Shown here in pieces: positions 1-7,998 of a stretch of DNA of 64,000 nt. Source of the stretch: Chryseobacterium defluvii (GTDB lineage: Bacteria > Bacteroidota > Bacteroidia > Flavobacteriales > Weeksellaceae); assembly GCF_003634775.1 (NCBI RefSeq), contig NZ_RBXB01000001.1, positions 930,001-994,000 of the forward strand. The letters are read 5' to 3'. Numbering within the stretch: position 1 is the stretch's first letter; each line of letters opens with the position of its first letter. The position numbers were made by a program, and so were the translations under genes. The notes under the pieces are model-generated. The model had not been told where the DNA came from. It saw nothing but the letters and a program-made list of their open reading frames with translations, and did not search any database.

Positions 1-12
1 AATATCTAAACA

Positions 13-720
13 ATGAAAAAGAATTACAAATTTATGACCTGTAATTGGGAAAACCTGGTGTATATAAACTTCCATATTAAGCCGGAACTGCTTGCCGGAC
101 TCCTTCCGGAAGATGTAGAACCTGATCTTTTAAACGGAAAAGCCGTCATAAGCATGGTCTGTTTTGAGTTTTCAAATGCAAGGTTATTCGGGTTCAAAAT
201 TCCTTTTCATCAATATTTCCCGGAAATCAATATCAGAACCTATGTTAAAAGAAAAGATAACGGAAATATAAGAGGAATTTATTTCCTATCTGAAATGGTT
301 CCAAAATTATTGACCTTTTTCACAGGGAGGTTTGTATATGGAGAACCATTCTCACTAAGAAATTTAAAAATTGTAAAAACGAAAGGAAATATAAAATATG
401 CCGTTCAAGATTCAATTTGCGAAATGAATATCGGAGTTGAAAGAATGGAATTATCTACATGTCAAAGACTGACAGGTGAGCAAGAATTTGTAATTCAACG
501 AAGCTTAGCTTTTTGCGGGAATGCAGGAATGAAAAGCAAAATGTATGAAGTCAGACATCAGGAATGGAACCTTATTCACATAAAGAATTTTGACATTATG
601 GTTAATAAGATAAAACACATCAATTCCAACATTCAAAGTGTCCTGTTACAAAAGATGCCTGAAAGTGTTTTTATGACAGATGGTTCTGAAGTAGAAGTTT
701 TTAAAAACTTTCTTATTTGA
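13..720 (+). CDS. DUF2071 (YqjF-like) protein
   Basis: A 235-residue protein with the look of the DUF2071/YqjF family: an N-terminal TCNWENLVYINFHI-type segment followed by KPELLAGLLPEDVEPDLLNGKAVISMV, where family members carry a P-x-x-L-x-x-x-L-P pattern. The family has no proven biochemical role; its fold is related to acetoacetate decarboxylase-like barrels. There is no signal peptide, so it should be cytoplasmic. The ATG is preceded in frame by a stop at 7-9, so the start is fixed and the gene is complete. It lies ahead of another small soluble protein gene with a 225-bp gap. Family assignment is fairly confident; function is unknown. Confidence 0.75.
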   Translation: MKKNYKFMTCNWENLVYINFHIKPELLAGLLPEDVEPDLLNGKAVISMVCFEFSNARLFGFKIPFHQYFPEINIRTYVKRKDNGNIRGIYFLSEMVPKLLTFFTGRFVYGEPFSLRNLKIVKTKGNIKYAVQDSICEMNIGVERMELSTCQRLTGEQEFVIQRSLAFCGNAGMKSKMYEVRHQEWNLIHIKNFDIMVNKIKHINSNIQSVLLQKMPESVFMTDGSEVEVFKNFLI

Positions 721-945
721 AAATTATTTTCAAAAATTATTGAAAATATAATATTTATAAATTTTAATTACACATAGCAGATTTAAAATGAAAACACTGA
801 TCTTTAAAATCTGGATGTATTTTACATTCAAATTACAAAATAAACGTACAAGAGGCGATTTTCTTAATCTTTGAATTGATAACTATGAAAATTTTAAAAT
901 CATCTTCAAATTCAATATAATTAACATAAGAAACAGGAGACTAAA

Positions 946-1395
946 ATGCCAAGAATTTATTTAGAAACCTACATCAAATCAGACATCCGTAAAGTCTTCG
1001 ACTTAGCCAGAGATATTGATCTTCATCAAAAGTCGACTTCAAAAACCAATGAAAGAGCAATGGCCGGACGAACTTCAGGATTGATAGAAGAAGGAGAAAC
1101 AGTGACCTGGAGAGCAAAACATCTGGGTGTTTATCAGACGCATACTTCCAAAATAATCGATATGGAAAAACCTTACCGGTTCACAGATATCATGCTGAAA
1201 GGAACTTTTAAATCCTTGAATCATCAGCATATTTTCAAAGCACAAGAATACGGAACAGTAATGATCGATATTTTTGAATTTGAATCTCCCTGTGGATTTC
1301 TGGGAAAGCTTTTCAACAAACTTTTCCTTACCCGCTATCTTAGAAATTTCCTGTTGGAAAGAAATGCAATGATTAAAAAAGAATCTGAATTATGA
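946..1395 (+). CDS. SRPBCC-family (START-like) protein
   Basis: A 149-residue protein of the SRPBCC (START/Bet v1-like) superfamily. Visible features are the N-terminal strand IYLETYIKSDIRKVFDLARDIDLHQKS, the middle GLIEEGETVTWRAKHLGVYQTHTSKI segment, and a helical C-terminus with FLTRYLRNFLLERN. This pattern is common in proteins annotated as cyclase/dehydrase-like or cell-division-inhibitor-like in Bacteroidota. Members bind hydrophobic ligands in a deep pocket; the ligand here is unknown. The start has a good purine-rich site (aggagact) about 8 nt ahead of the ATG. No signal peptide is seen. Confidence 0.75.
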   Translation: MPRIYLETYIKSDIRKVFDLARDIDLHQKSTSKTNERAMAGRTSGLIEEGETVTWRAKHLGVYQTHTSKIIDMEKPYRFTDIMLKGTFKSLNHQHIFKAQEYGTVMIDIFEFESPCGFLGKLFNKLFLTRYLRNFLLERNAMIKKESEL

Positions 1396-1564
1396 ACTTT
1401 TACTCTTTGGGTTGCCCAATGGGATGTAACATTTTATAGATTTTTCTACTAACTGTCAGTAATCCAAAAGAGAATATCAACATTACAATTATTTGTATCG
1501 GGTATTGGTAGAGAAAGCAGGAAAATCATAATCAATAAACTTTTTACTTATATTATTCTGAAAT

Positions 1565-1593
1565 AGGCGGTCTTTGTTTAACGAAGACCGCCT
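1565..1593 (+). terminator. 10-bp GC-rich perfect hairpin ahead of GH29
   Basis: AGGCGGTCTT at 1565-1574 pairs perfectly with AAGACCGCCT at 1584-1593 across a 9-nt loop. No clear T-run follows, so it is a weak intrinsic terminator candidate for the 946-1395 transcript. It could instead sit in the 5' leader of the fucosidase mRNA. Confidence 0.5.
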
Positions 1594-1660
1594 GTATTGT
1601 ATGAAATAGTAAAAATTGCGGATTTATAAAATGATAAGTAAATTAGCCCAAAGATTCTTT

Positions 1661-3103
1661 ATGGTAATCAGACAAAAAACTAAAACCACATTTCTAACAT
1701 CATTACTTATTTCTACAACGCTTTTTTCTCAGGCGCATAATGTTTCGGAAGGATATCAGAAACCCACGGATCCGCTTGTCGTTCAAAATCTCGAAAACTG
1801 GCAGGATTTGAAATTCGGGTTGTTCATGCATTGGGGAACCTATAGTCAGTGGGGAATTGTTGAAAGCTGGAGCTTATGCCCGGAAGATGAATCCTGGACA
1901 CAGCGGAAACCTGAGCATGGAAAATCTTATGAAGAATATGTAAGGAACTATGAAAACCTTCAGACGACTTTTAATCCAACCCAATTTAACCCGCAAAAAT
2001 GGGCTGAAGCCGTTAAAAAAGCAGGAATGAAATATGTTGTGTTCACTACAAAGCATCATGACGGATTCGCGATGTTTGATACCCAACAATCCGACTATAA
2101 AATCACTTCTTCCAAAACTCCTTTTTCAAAGAACCCTAAGGCAGATGTTACCAAAGAAATTTTCAATACATTCAGAAAAGAAGGTTTTAAAATTGGAGCA
2201 TACTTCTCAAAACCGGATTGGCATTCTGATGAGTATTGGTGGCCTTACTTCCCGCCGAAAGACAGAAACGTAAATTATAATCCCAAAAAATACCCGGAGA
2301 GATGGGACAATTTCAAAAAATTCACGTTTAATCAGCTCAATGAAATTACTTCCAATTACGGTAAAATAGACATTCTATGGCTGGATGGAGGCTGGGTTCG
2401 CCCTTTTCATACCATCGATCCTAAAGTCGAATGGCAAAGAACCATCCAGGTGGAACAGGATATTGATATGGACAAAATTGGAACGATGGCCCGTAAGAAT
2501 CAACCCGGAATTATTATTGTAGACCGTACCGTTCCCGGGAAATGGGAAAACTATGTTACTCCTGAACAGGCGGTACCGGAGCATGCCCTTTCCATTCCGT
2601 GGGAGAGCTGCATTACCATGGGGGATTCTTTTTCCTATGTTCCCAATGACCATTATAAATCATCTCAAAAAATTATAGAAACGCTCATTAAAATCATTTC
2701 AAGAGGAGGGAATTATCTGATGAATATTGCTCCGGGGCCAAATGGGGACTATGATGCCGTTGTTTACGAAAGGTTAAAAGAAATTTCGGGCTGGATGGAT
2801 AAAAACCAGTCTGCTGTTTTCGCAACCCGGAGCATAGCGCCTTACCACGAAGGAGATTTTTATTATACCCAAAGCAAAGATGGGAAAACTGTCAATGTAT
2901 TTCATATAGATGAAAAAACAGATTACCAATCACCAACACTTCTTACTTTTTCAATTCCTGAAAACTTTAAGCCTAAATCATTGAAAGTATTGGGCATTTC
3001 ATCAAAAATCCAATGGAAGAAATCAGGAAACACAATAGAGCTCAAACTGCCTGAAGCAAGAAAAAATCTGAAATATTCAACAGTAATTCAAATTGTACAA
3101 TAA
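1661..3103 (+). CDS. Secreted GH29 alpha-L-fucosidase
   Basis: Family GH29 retaining alpha-L-fucosidase. The catalytic domain begins with the WQDLKFGLFMHWGTYS motif and continues with YVVFTTKHHDGFAMFDT, both GH29 hallmarks. The nucleophile Asp is in GKIDILWLDGGW (Asp242 from this start), and a GGNYLMNIAPGPNGD segment is typical of the active-site barrel end. MVIRQKTKTTFLTSLLISTTLFSQA is a clear signal peptide, so the enzyme acts in the periplasm or outside. An open frame extends upstream to a TTG at 1616 and an ATG at 1631; I chose ATG 1661 because it places the signal peptide at the N-terminus. The stop overlaps the start of the next GH3 gene by 1 nt (TAATG), which implies coupled expression. 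Likely substrates are fucosylated plant glycans, but this is inferred. Confidence 0.9.
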   Translation: MVIRQKTKTTFLTSLLISTTLFSQAHNVSEGYQKPTDPLVVQNLENWQDLKFGLFMHWGTYSQWGIVESWSLCPEDESWTQRKPEHGKSYEEYVRNYENLQTTFNPTQFNPQKWAEAVKKAGMKYVVFTTKHHDGFAMFDTQQSDYKITSSKTPFSKNPKADVTKEIFNTFRKEGFKIGAYFSKPDWHSDEYWWPYFPPKDRNVNYNPKKYPERWDNFKKFTFNQLNEITSNYGKIDILWLDGGWVRPFHTIDPKVEWQRTIQVEQDIDMDKIGTMARKNQPGIIIVDRTVPGKWENYVTPEQAVPEHALSIPWESCITMGDSFSYVPNDHYKSSQKIIETLIKIISRGGNYLMNIAPGPNGDYDAVVYERLKEISGWMDKNQSAVFATRSIAPYHEGDFYYTQSKDGKTVNVFHIDEKTDYQSPTLLTFSIPENFKPKSLKVLGISSKIQWKKSGNTIELKLPEARKNLKYSTVIQIVQ

Positions 3104-5763
3104 TGAAGCTGTGCCGTTTTAAAATAATGGGGGTTGCCTTATGCAGCATAATGCTTGTTTCAGCTCAAAAGCCTCTGTATAAAGATCCGAAACAGCCTGT
3201 GGAAGCCAGGGTTCAGGATTTATTAAAAAGAATGACGCCCGAAGAAAAATTCTGGCAATGTTTTATGATTCCCGGTGACTTGGATAATGTGCCGAAAGGC
3301 CGGTATGCTCATGGAATCTTTGGACTACAGGTGAGTGCGGGAAATCAGGGAGGCGGAGCAGCAGGGCAAATGCTGAAATATAATGCCAGTGAAGATGCCG
3401 AAAGGCTGGTGAAAAAAATCAATGCCATTCAGAAATATTTTGTAGAAGAATCAAGATTGGGAATTCCTATGATTCCCTTTGATGAAGCTTTGCACGGATT
3501 GGTAAGAGAAGGCGCAACTTCTTTTCCGCAAGCAATCGGTTTGGCGGCCACGTTCAATCCTGAATTGATGCAGCAGGTTTCAGCGGCCATTGCCAAAGAA
3601 TCTAAATTGAGGGGAATCCGTCAGATTTTAACACCTGTAGTGAATTTGGCGAGTGATGTAAGATGGGGAAGAACGGAGGAAACATATGGCGAAGATCCGT
3701 TTCTGAGCGCTGTAATGGGAGTTCATTTTGTGAGTTCATTTGAAAATATGGGAATCATTACAACTCCTAAACATTTTTTAGCCAATGTCGGGGAAGGAGG
3801 AAGAGATTCATATCCGGTCCACTGGAGCAAAAGATACCTGGAAGAAACGCACCTGATTCCTTTTCATAAAGCATTTATCCAGGGAAAAAGCAGATCGGTG
3901 ATGACTTCCTATAATTTGCTCGACGGAAGACCTTCCACAGCCAATCATTGGTTATTGACGGAAAAACTAAAAGATGAATGGAATTTTAAAGGCTTTGTCA
4001 TCAGTGATGCCAGTGCAGTAGGAGGAGCAAATGTTCTTCATTTTACGGCAAAAGATTATGATGATGCCTCCGCACAGGCAATGAATGCAGGGCTTGATGT
4101 AATTTTTCAGACAGAGTATAAACATTATGAATTATTCATTCCGCCGTTTTTAGACGGAAGAATCTCAAAAGCAAGAATTGATGATGCTGTATCAAGAGTT
4201 CTGAGAGCGAAATTTGAACTCGGGCTATTTGAAAACCCGTATGTTTCAACCAAAGAAATGGAAGAATTAAAAAAGCTGAATCACAAACCTTTAGCAGAAA
4301 AAGCGGCTGCTGAATCATTTGTTTTACTACAAAATAATAATCAGACACTTCCTATTTCGGAAGATATTAAAAAGATTTTAATCGTTGGAACAGATGCTGT
4401 TGATGCAAGATTAGGCGGGTATTCCGGACCGGGAAACAAAAAAGTAAACATTGTAGACGGAATTAAAAATTTTACTAAAAATAAAAATATTGAGATCATT
4501 TATTCAAAAGGGATTGATTGGAATGTAAAAGGTTTTACCACGATTCCTAATGAGTTTTTATCTTTTGGAGGTAAAAAAGGATTGAAAGGAAATTATTTCT
4601 CCAATGGCAATTTAAACGGAAATCCTGCTTTTGAAAGACAGGATGAACAGCTGAATTTTAAATGGACATTATATTCTCCCGACCCGGTCAAACTACAACC
4701 GGACAATTATAGTGTTCGTTGGACAGGGAAGCTACAAGCACCGGACTCAGGAAAGTATCAGTTGGGTTTACGTGGAAATGATGGTTTCAGGTTGTTTTTG
4801 AACGGGAAATTATTGATCGATAATTGGGAAAAGTTAAGCTACTCAGCCAAAACGGTAGACGTTAATTTTATGAAAGGGCAAACATATGATATTGCCGTAG
4901 AATTCCATGAAAACAGAGGAGAAGCCAATATTGAGCTTATCTGGAATTACGACTTGAATGATTACCGGAAAGATTTTAATGACGCTTTACAGTTAGCCCA
5001 GAATGCAGATTATATTATAATTACGGCAGGAATTCATGAAGGAGAATTCCAGGACCGGTCTTCATTAAGTCTACCCGGAAACCAGGAACAATTTATTCAT
5101 GAAGTTTCAACATTGAAAAAACCGACAACTGTTATTCTGGTCGGTGGTTCAGCTATAAAAACAACAGAATGGAAAGATAAAGTAGGTGCAATTCTGGATA
5201 TTTGGTATCCCGGAGAAGAAGGCGGGAATGCAGTGGCAAAAGTTCTTTTCGGGGCAGAAAATCCATCCGGAAAATTACCTATAACGTTCCCCATCGAAGA
5301 AGGCCAGTTACCTTTATCATACAATCATCATCCGACAGGAAGAGGGAATGATTATCATGATTTGAGCGGTGAACCGTTGTATCCGTTCGGTTTCGGATTA
5401 AGCTATGCGACTTTTGAAATTTCCGATTTACAGTTGAATAAAACTCAATATTCGGAACATGATACCATTATTGCCAAAGTGAACGTTAAAAATACAGGTT
5501 CAAAAGCCGGAAGCGAAGTCGTTCAGCTATATGTGAGAGATTTACTTGCCTCAGTTTCAAGGCCGGTTATTGAATTGAAGGGATTCCAAAAAGCAGAATT
5601 ACAACCCGGGGAATCAAAGACCGTCACGATTAAAGTTCCTGTGAAAGAATTACGCTTTTTGGATGAAAAAATGAACTGGAAAATAGAAAAAGGAACCTAC
5701 AGGATTATGGTTGGAAACTCTTCGAAAAACCTGCCCTTAAAACAAAATGTGGAACTTCAGTAA
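3103..5763 (+). CDS. GH3 glycosidase with inserted PA14 domain
   Basis: Family GH3 retaining beta-glycosidase of 886 residues with signal peptide MKLCRFKIMGVALCSIMLVSAQ. The order is the N-terminal barrel (about 30-370), where the nucleophile is Asp302 in GFVISDASAVGG; the alpha/beta sandwich domain; an inserted PA14 carbohydrate-binding domain (about 490-620, with GLKGNYFSNGNLNG and NDGFRLFLNGKLLIDNW); the rest of the sandwich with the acid/base region EGEFQDRSSLSLPG; and a C-terminal fibronectin-III-like domain. The substrate is probably a beta-glucoside or beta-xyloside; GH3 specificity cannot be read from sequence alone. It is translationally coupled to the GH29 gene, which suggests joint processing of a fucosylated side chain or oligosaccharide. 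No SusC/D pair is nearby. Confidence 0.9.
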   Translation: MKLCRFKIMGVALCSIMLVSAQKPLYKDPKQPVEARVQDLLKRMTPEEKFWQCFMIPGDLDNVPKGRYAHGIFGLQVSAGNQGGGAAGQMLKYNASEDAERLVKKINAIQKYFVEESRLGIPMIPFDEALHGLVREGATSFPQAIGLAATFNPELMQQVSAAIAKESKLRGIRQILTPVVNLASDVRWGRTEETYGEDPFLSAVMGVHFVSSFENMGIITTPKHFLANVGEGGRDSYPVHWSKRYLEETHLIPFHKAFIQGKSRSVMTSYNLLDGRPSTANHWLLTEKLKDEWNFKGFVISDASAVGGANVLHFTAKDYDDASAQAMNAGLDVIFQTEYKHYELFIPPFLDGRISKARIDDAVSRVLRAKFELGLFENPYVSTKEMEELKKLNHKPLAEKAAAESFVLLQNNNQTLPISEDIKKILIVGTDAVDARLGGYSGPGNKKVNIVDGIKNFTKNKNIEIIYSKGIDWNVKGFTTIPNEFLSFGGKKGLKGNYFSNGNLNGNPAFERQDEQLNFKWTLYSPDPVKLQPDNYSVRWTGKLQAPDSGKYQLGLRGNDGFRLFLNGKLLIDNWEKLSYSAKTVDVNFMKGQTYDIAVEFHENRGEANIELIWNYDLNDYRKDFNDALQLAQNADYIIITAGIHEGEFQDRSSLSLPGNQEQFIHEVSTLKKPTTVILVGGSAIKTTEWKDKVGAILDIWYPGEEGGNAVAKVLFGAENPSGKLPITFPIEEGQLPLSYNHHPTGRGNDYHDLSGEPLYPFGFGLSYATFEISDLQLNKTQYSEHDTIIAKVNVKNTGSKAGSEVVQLYVRDLLASVSRPVIELKGFQKAELQPGESKTVTIKVPVKELRFLDEKMNWKIEKGTYRIMVGNSSKNLPLKQNVELQ

Positions 5764-5867
5764 ACACTGCCTGCAATCTGGTACGATATATGCACATTTA
5801 TTGTAAATCATAATAATCTAATTGATAACAGTTTATTGATTAACGATTATTCAAAAAAGTAAATGTC

Positions 5868-6140
5868 ATGAAAAAGTTATTGATATCAACACTATTGTTA
5901 TTAGGCTTGTCAATGCATGTTTCTGCACAAAAGCATCCTCCGCGACCACCGGAACCCCCGGTTCCTTCAAGAAGTGAGATGATCAACATCAAGTCGCGTG
6001 AGCTGGATAAAAAATATCAGGCAGAAAAGAAAATGATCTCAAAACATCCGCTCTTAAGCAAGAAAATGAAGCAGGAACAGATAAGGACTTTAACGGAGAG
6101 ATACAAGAGAGAGAAACGGGCATTGAGAAATCTGCCGTAG
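5868..6140 (+). CDS. Small secreted proline- and lysine-rich protein
   Basis: A 90-residue protein with a clear signal peptide (MKKLLISTLLLLGLSMHVSA), a short proline-rich linker (KHPPRPPEPPVPSR), then a highly charged helical tail (about 45 residues rich in Lys, Arg and Glu). I do not recognise a named family. The composition fits a small periplasmic helical protein. It stands alone between the GH3 gene and lpdA and has its own terminator-like hairpin 80 bp downstream. Confidence 0.65.
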   Translation: MKKLLISTLLLLGLSMHVSAQKHPPRPPEPPVPSRSEMINIKSRELDKKYQAEKKMISKHPLLSKKMKQEQIRTLTERYKREKRALRNLP

Positions 6141-6219
6141 AGGTTTAAAATAAAATTGAAATAGTTTAATTCTATCGATTCAGTTTTATGGAATTTTTAA
6201 TTTAAAATGAAATTTATTG

Positions 6220-6249
6220 AAAGAGAATGCTTTTTGTGTTCTCTTTTTT
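6220..6249 (+). terminator. Intrinsic terminator after 5868-6140 gene
   Basis: AAAGAGAA at 6220-6227 pairs with TTCTCTTT at 6239-6246, followed by further Ts. It is a standard stem plus T-run and separates the small secreted protein from lpdA. Confidence 0.7.
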
Positions 6250-6278
6250 GATTAAAATCAAAGCAAATGTCTTTAAAT

Positions 6279-6303
6279 ATGCCATTGCCACATGAAATGG
6301 CAT
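6279..6303. repeat. Inverted repeat in the lpdA upstream region
   Basis: ATGCCAT at 6279-6285 and ATGGCAT at 6297-6303 form a 7-bp perfect inverted repeat with an 11-nt spacer, about 30 bp ahead of a -7-like TAAATTCG at 6331-6338. It could be an operator or chance; the short arms keep confidence low. Confidence 0.3.
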
Positions 6304-6356
6304 AAACATTCAACATCCAATATTTTTCCTTAAATTCGCATAAAATTTTTAAACTA

Positions 6357-7745
6357 ATGAATTACGATATTATTGTCATCGGAAGTGGTCCTGGTGGATA
6401 TGTTACTGCTATCAGAGCAGCGCAATTGGGTTTCAAAACTGCAATTATCGAAAAAGAAAATTTAGGAGGAATTTGTCTTAACTGGGGGTGTATTCCTACT
6501 AAAGCTTTATTGAAATCTGCTCAGGTTTTTCATTATATCAATCATGCTGAAGACTATGGTTTGAACAAAGTGGAAGCAAGCTTTGAATTTCCTAACGTGA
6601 TTCAGAGAAGCCGTGGTGTTGCCGGCAAAATGAGTAAGGGAATTGAATTCCTGATGAAAAAGAATAAGATTGACGTGATTCTTGGTACTGCAAAAGTTCA
6701 GCCAGGTAAAAAAGTTTCTGTTACAGATAAAGACGGTAAAGCGACTGAATATTCAGCAAGCCACATTATCATTGCAACGGGAGCACGTTCAAGAGAACTG
6801 CCGAACTTACCGCAGGATGGTAAAAAAGTAATCGGATACAGACAGGCATTGTCTCTTCCTGAGCAACCAAAATCTATGATTGTTGTAGGTTCGGGAGCTA
6901 TCGGGGTAGAGTTTGCCGATTTCTATAATACAATGGGCACAAAAGTGACTGTTGTTGAATTTATGCCAAACATCGTTCCTGTGGAAGATGAGGAAATTTC
7001 TAAGCACTTAGAAAAATCCCTGAAAAAATCAGGAATCGAAATCATGACCAATGCTTCTGTAGAAAGCGTTGATACTAGCGGAGAAGGTGTAAAAGCTAAC
7101 GTAAAAACAGCTAACGGAAATATTACGCTTGAAGCTGATATTTTATTATCTGCTGTAGGTATTGCTGCCAATATCGAAAACATCGGTTTAGAGGAAGTGG
7201 GAATCCAGACAGATAAAGGAAGAGTTTTAGTAAACGAATGGTACGAAACTTCAGTTCCTGGTTATTATGCTATCGGAGACATCATCCCGACTCAGGCTTT
7301 AGCTCACGTAGCTTCTGCTGAGGGAATCACATGTGTAGAGAAGATCAAAGGAATGCATGTTGAGAAAATTGACTACGGAAATATCCCGGGATGTACATAC
7401 TGCCATCCTGAAGTAGCTTCTGTAGGTCTTACAGAAAAGCAGGCTAAAGAAAAAGGATATGAGATCAAGGTAGGTAAATTCCCTCTTTCTGCAAGTGGTA
7501 AAGCTACTGCTAACGGAAATACAGACGGATTTATCAAGGTTATTTTCGATGCTAAATATGGAGAATGGTTAGGATGCCACATGATTGGTGAAGGGGTTAC
7601 GGATATGGTTGCTGAAGCAGTTGTTGCCAGAAAACTGGAAACGACAGGTCATGAAATCATTAAGTCTATCCACCCGCACCCGACGGTTTCAGAAGCGATC
7701 ATGGAAGCAGCAGCAGCGGCTTATGGTGAGGTGATCCACATCTAA
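6357..7745 (+). CDS. lpdA: Dihydrolipoyl dehydrogenase (E3)
   Basis: FAD-dependent dihydrolipoyl dehydrogenase, the E3 subunit that reoxidises lipoyl groups of pyruvate/2-oxoacid dehydrogenase complexes or the glycine cleavage system, using NAD+. Visible are the FAD-binding GSGPGGYVTAIRAAQLG, the redox-active disulfide in GGICLNWGCIPTKALL (Cys40 and Cys45), the NAD-binding GSGAIGVEFADFY and the C-terminal active-site HPHPTVSEAIMEA with the catalytic His-Glu pair. At 462 residues it has the usual length and no fused lipoyl domain. It is monocistronic in this window, flanked by terminator-like hairpins on both sides, with no E1/E2 genes beside it. Confidence 0.95.
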   Translation: MNYDIIVIGSGPGGYVTAIRAAQLGFKTAIIEKENLGGICLNWGCIPTKALLKSAQVFHYINHAEDYGLNKVEASFEFPNVIQRSRGVAGKMSKGIEFLMKKNKIDVILGTAKVQPGKKVSVTDKDGKATEYSASHIIIATGARSRELPNLPQDGKKVIGYRQALSLPEQPKSMIVVGSGAIGVEFADFYNTMGTKVTVVEFMPNIVPVEDEEISKHLEKSLKKSGIEIMTNASVESVDTSGEGVKANVKTANGNITLEADILLSAVGIAANIENIGLEEVGIQTDKGRVLVNEWYETSVPGYYAIGDIIPTQALAHVASAEGITCVEKIKGMHVEKIDYGNIPGCTYCHPEVASVGLTEKQAKEKGYEIKVGKFPLSASGKATANGNTDGFIKVIFDAKYGEWLGCHMIGEGVTDMVAEAVVARKLETTGHEIIKSIHPHPTVSEAIMEAAAAAYGEVIHI

Positions 7746-7772
7746 GATATAATTCAATATTCAGATATATAG

Positions 7773-7800
7773 AGCGCAAAGATTTCTTTGCGCTTTTTGT
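7773..7800 (+). terminator. Intrinsic terminator after lpdA
   Basis: AGCGCAAAGA and TCTTTGCGCT form a 10-bp stem with a very short loop at 7773-7794, followed directly by a T-run. It is the strongest terminator in the first 10 kb. Confidence 0.9.
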
Positions 7801-7900
7801 GTTTTTGATGTTACCACTTTAGTTACTTAAGTTTTAAAATAATGAGACTTTAAAGTTCACACAAGTTGAGAATCAAAGATTTTCAGAAAAACTTTTAGGC

Positions 7901-7941
7901 ATTTTGTGGTGACTATTTTTATGCTGAAAATACCACAAAAT
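7901..7941. promoter_or_regulatory. 10-bp perfect inverted repeat upstream of M19 gene
   Basis: ATTTTGTGGT at 7901-7910 is mirrored by ACCACAAAAT at 7932-7941, 58 bp before the next ATG. The 21-nt spacer has a smaller ATTTT/AAAAT pair inside. There is no T-run, so an operator or an mRNA leader structure is more likely than a terminator. Confidence 0.4.
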
Positions 7942-7998
7942 AGAATGATAGGGTAAAGATTAAAGTCACTAACTTTACATGTATAAAAGCCAAACACC

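Noticed and set aside
788..874. 28-codon open frame beginning MKTLIFKIWMYF between the first two genes
   Set aside because: Too short, no ribosome site of note and no recognisable domain; not supported as a gene.
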